The notes beneath the pieces are model-generated. The model searched no databases and was not told the origin of the DNA. It was given only the letters and a program-made list of their open reading frames with translations. A DNA stretch of 6,931 nt from assembly GCA_946535685.1 (NCBI GenBank), contig CAMNDR010000050.1:1-6931 (forward strand), in the 5' to 3' direction. Shown one piece after another: positions 5,970 to 6,931 of the stretch (the stretch's first letter is position 1; each line of letters opens with the position of its first letter). A program made the translations under genes and the position numbers. Origin of the DNA: an uncultured Clostridia bacterium. GTDB taxonomy: Bacteria > Bacillota > Clostridia > Oscillospirales > Ruminococcaceae.

Positions 5970-6764
5970 ATGAAGTATTATGACATCGGACTGAACCTGT
6001 TCTGCCGGCAGTTCCCGGATCCGGAGCTGGTCATTTCCCGTGCTGCACAGGCAGGCGTGACCTGCATCCTGACCGGAACAGACCAGCAGGAGAACCGGAC
6101 GATCGACAGATTTTCACGCAGCCATGCCGTTTACGGCACCTGCGGGATCCATCCGCACAATGCGGATTCGGCAAAAGAGGCGGATTTCCGTGAGATGGAA
6201 CAGCTTATCCGGGGAAACCGGAAATTTGTGGCAGTCGGAGAATGCGGGCTCGATTTCGACCGCATGTTTTCCACGAAGGAGAACCAGATCCGCTGTCTGG
6301 AACGGCATATCGCATTGGCAGAGGAGCTTAAAATGCCTATGTTCCTTCACGAACGGTCGGCATCGGAGACATTTGCAGAGGTGTTCCGGGAGCATCCGGA
6401 GGTCTGCCGCAGAAGTGTCGTCCACTGCTTTACCGGGACAAGGCAGGAGCTTGAGACTTACCTGGAGATGGGATTTTTCATCGGCATCACCGGCTGGATC
6501 TGCGACGAACGCCGCGCGGATGCGCTGCGGGAGGCGGTGCGGATCCTGCCGCATGACAGGTTCATGATCGAAACGGATGCGCCCTATCTCATCCCGCGAG
6601 GCATCAAGGGACTCGGACGGGTGAATGTGCCGGAGAATATTGTGTATGTTGCCCGTGCGCTGGCACAGTATACGGACATGCCGGAGGAGACGCTGATCGC
6701 CTGCGCAAAGGCCAATACAGAGCGATTTTTCGGAATTTCGGAGAATGGGAGAGCAGAGGCATGA
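5970..6764 (+). CDS. tatD: TatD-family metal-dependent hydrolase (E. coli TatD-like subgroup)
   Basis: A 264-residue cytoplasmic TIM-barrel hydrolase of the amidohydrolase-like TatD family. Characterised members are Mg2+-dependent 3'-5' nucleases acting on single-stranded DNA or RNA, linked to DNA repair and RNA turnover. Features that can be seen include the N-terminal strand YYDIGLNL (3-10), in place of the HxH motif of most TatD proteins; CGIHPHN (58-64); metal ligand Glu91 in VGECGLDF; His127 in MFLHERS; His152 in VVHCFTGT; and Asp203 in IETDAPYL. The DIGxNL start and GITGWICDERR (172-182) resemble E. coli TatD itself more than the YcfH/YabD type common in Bacillota, judged from memory rather than by alignment. 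The start is preceded by GAGAGG (5956-5961). The stop overlaps the next start codon (ATGA). The 76-base gap upstream holds no visible terminator, so read-through from the acetyltransferase gene is possible. Confidence 0.93.
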   Translation: MKYYDIGLNLFCRQFPDPELVISRAAQAGVTCILTGTDQQENRTIDRFSRSHAVYGTCGIHPHNADSAKEADFREMEQLIRGNRKFVAVGECGLDFDRMFSTKENQIRCLERHIALAEELKMPMFLHERSASETFAEVFREHPEVCRRSVVHCFTGTRQELETYLEMGFFIGITGWICDERRADALREAVRILPHDRFMIETDAPYLIPRGIKGLGRVNVPENIVYVARALAQYTDMPEETLIACAKANTERFFGISENGRAEA

Positions 6765-6931
6765 GGGATCTGATCCGTGCGATATCTGATTTTGTATTTG
6801 CAGAGGATGCGATGGAGGAGGCTGATCTGATCGCGGCGATCGGCAGCAGCTATCCGGAGATCCCGATGAAGGCAGCAGATCTTTACCACAACGGTCTGGC
6901 CCGGCAGATCCTGGTGACGGGCAGGTACAGC
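6761..6931 (+). CDS. DUF218/YdcF-like protein, N-terminal fragment (3' end outside window)
   Basis: The first 57 codons of a gene that continues past the window. Its ATG overlaps the TGA of tatD (ATGA), implying translational coupling. The visible residues include FVFAEDAMEEADLIAAIGSS (11-30) and then KAADLYHNGLARQILVTGRYS. These follow the DUF218 (YdcF/SanA/ElyC) pattern: a strand ending in a small-residue loop after the ADxI motif, a helix of the form xKAAxLYxxGLA, and a strand ending in a TG/SG loop. YdcF of E. coli is reported to bind S-adenosylmethionine, while SanA and ElyC affect the envelope, so the family name does not fix a function. No signal peptide or membrane segment is seen at this N-terminus, which resembles the soluble YdcF type. 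The call rests on 57 residues only. Confidence 0.72.
   Translation, partial: MRDLIRAISDFVFAEDAMEEADLIAAIGSSYPEIPMKAADLYHNGLARQILVTGRYS

Overview
The window is about 6.9 kb of dense, single-strand (+) coding sequence. It looks like a moderately GC-rich Gram-positive anaerobe of the class Clostridia, probably a Ruminococcus-like member of the Oscillospiraceae. This is inferred from several things: strong GGAGG-type ribosome binding sites, a short-form ThiI with no visible rhodanese domain, tandem class B sortases, and E/T/P-rich linkers on the surface proteins. I could not run a taxonomy search. No tRNA, rRNA, CRISPR array or insertion sequence was seen.

Layout. (1) Positions 2-331 hold the 3' end of a thiI-like tRNA 4-thiouridine synthase gene. 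(2) A 170-base gap follows, carrying a near-consensus sigma-A promoter (TTGACA, 18 bases, TAGAAT). (3) A three-gene cell-surface operon spans 502-4297. It encodes a class B sortase with a very unusual cytoplasmic tail of about 190 residues, a second and conventional class B sortase, and a secreted SpoIID/LytB-type protein. A clear rho-independent terminator lies immediately after the third gene. (4) A second run of genes spans 4353-6931. It encodes an SLC13/ArsB/NhaD-type (ion transporter superfamily) permease, a small GNAT acetyltransferase, a TatD nuclease resembling the E. coli TatD subgroup, and the start of a DUF218/YdcF-like protein that runs off the window. These genes are tightly spaced (2-base gap, 76-base gap, ATGA overlap).

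How the genes fit together. The two sortases and the SpoIID-like protein form a plausible envelope module: two transpeptidases that attach proteins to peptidoglycan, and a secreted enzyme related to peptidoglycan-cleaving lytic transglycosylases. No LPXTG-like substrate gene is present in the window, so the substrates must be elsewhere. The downstream genes look like a loosely linked set of metabolic and housekeeping functions.

The most interesting observation is that the SpoIID-like protein appears circularly permuted. The motif block that normally ends the SpoIID domain (GWGHxVGxSQxGA through HYYPGT) comes first, and the block with the catalytic Glu that normally begins the domain comes after it. 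The first sortase's cytoplasmic tail, which is acidic Ala/Pro/Glu-rich, then helical, then a poly-Lys block, is the second most unusual feature.
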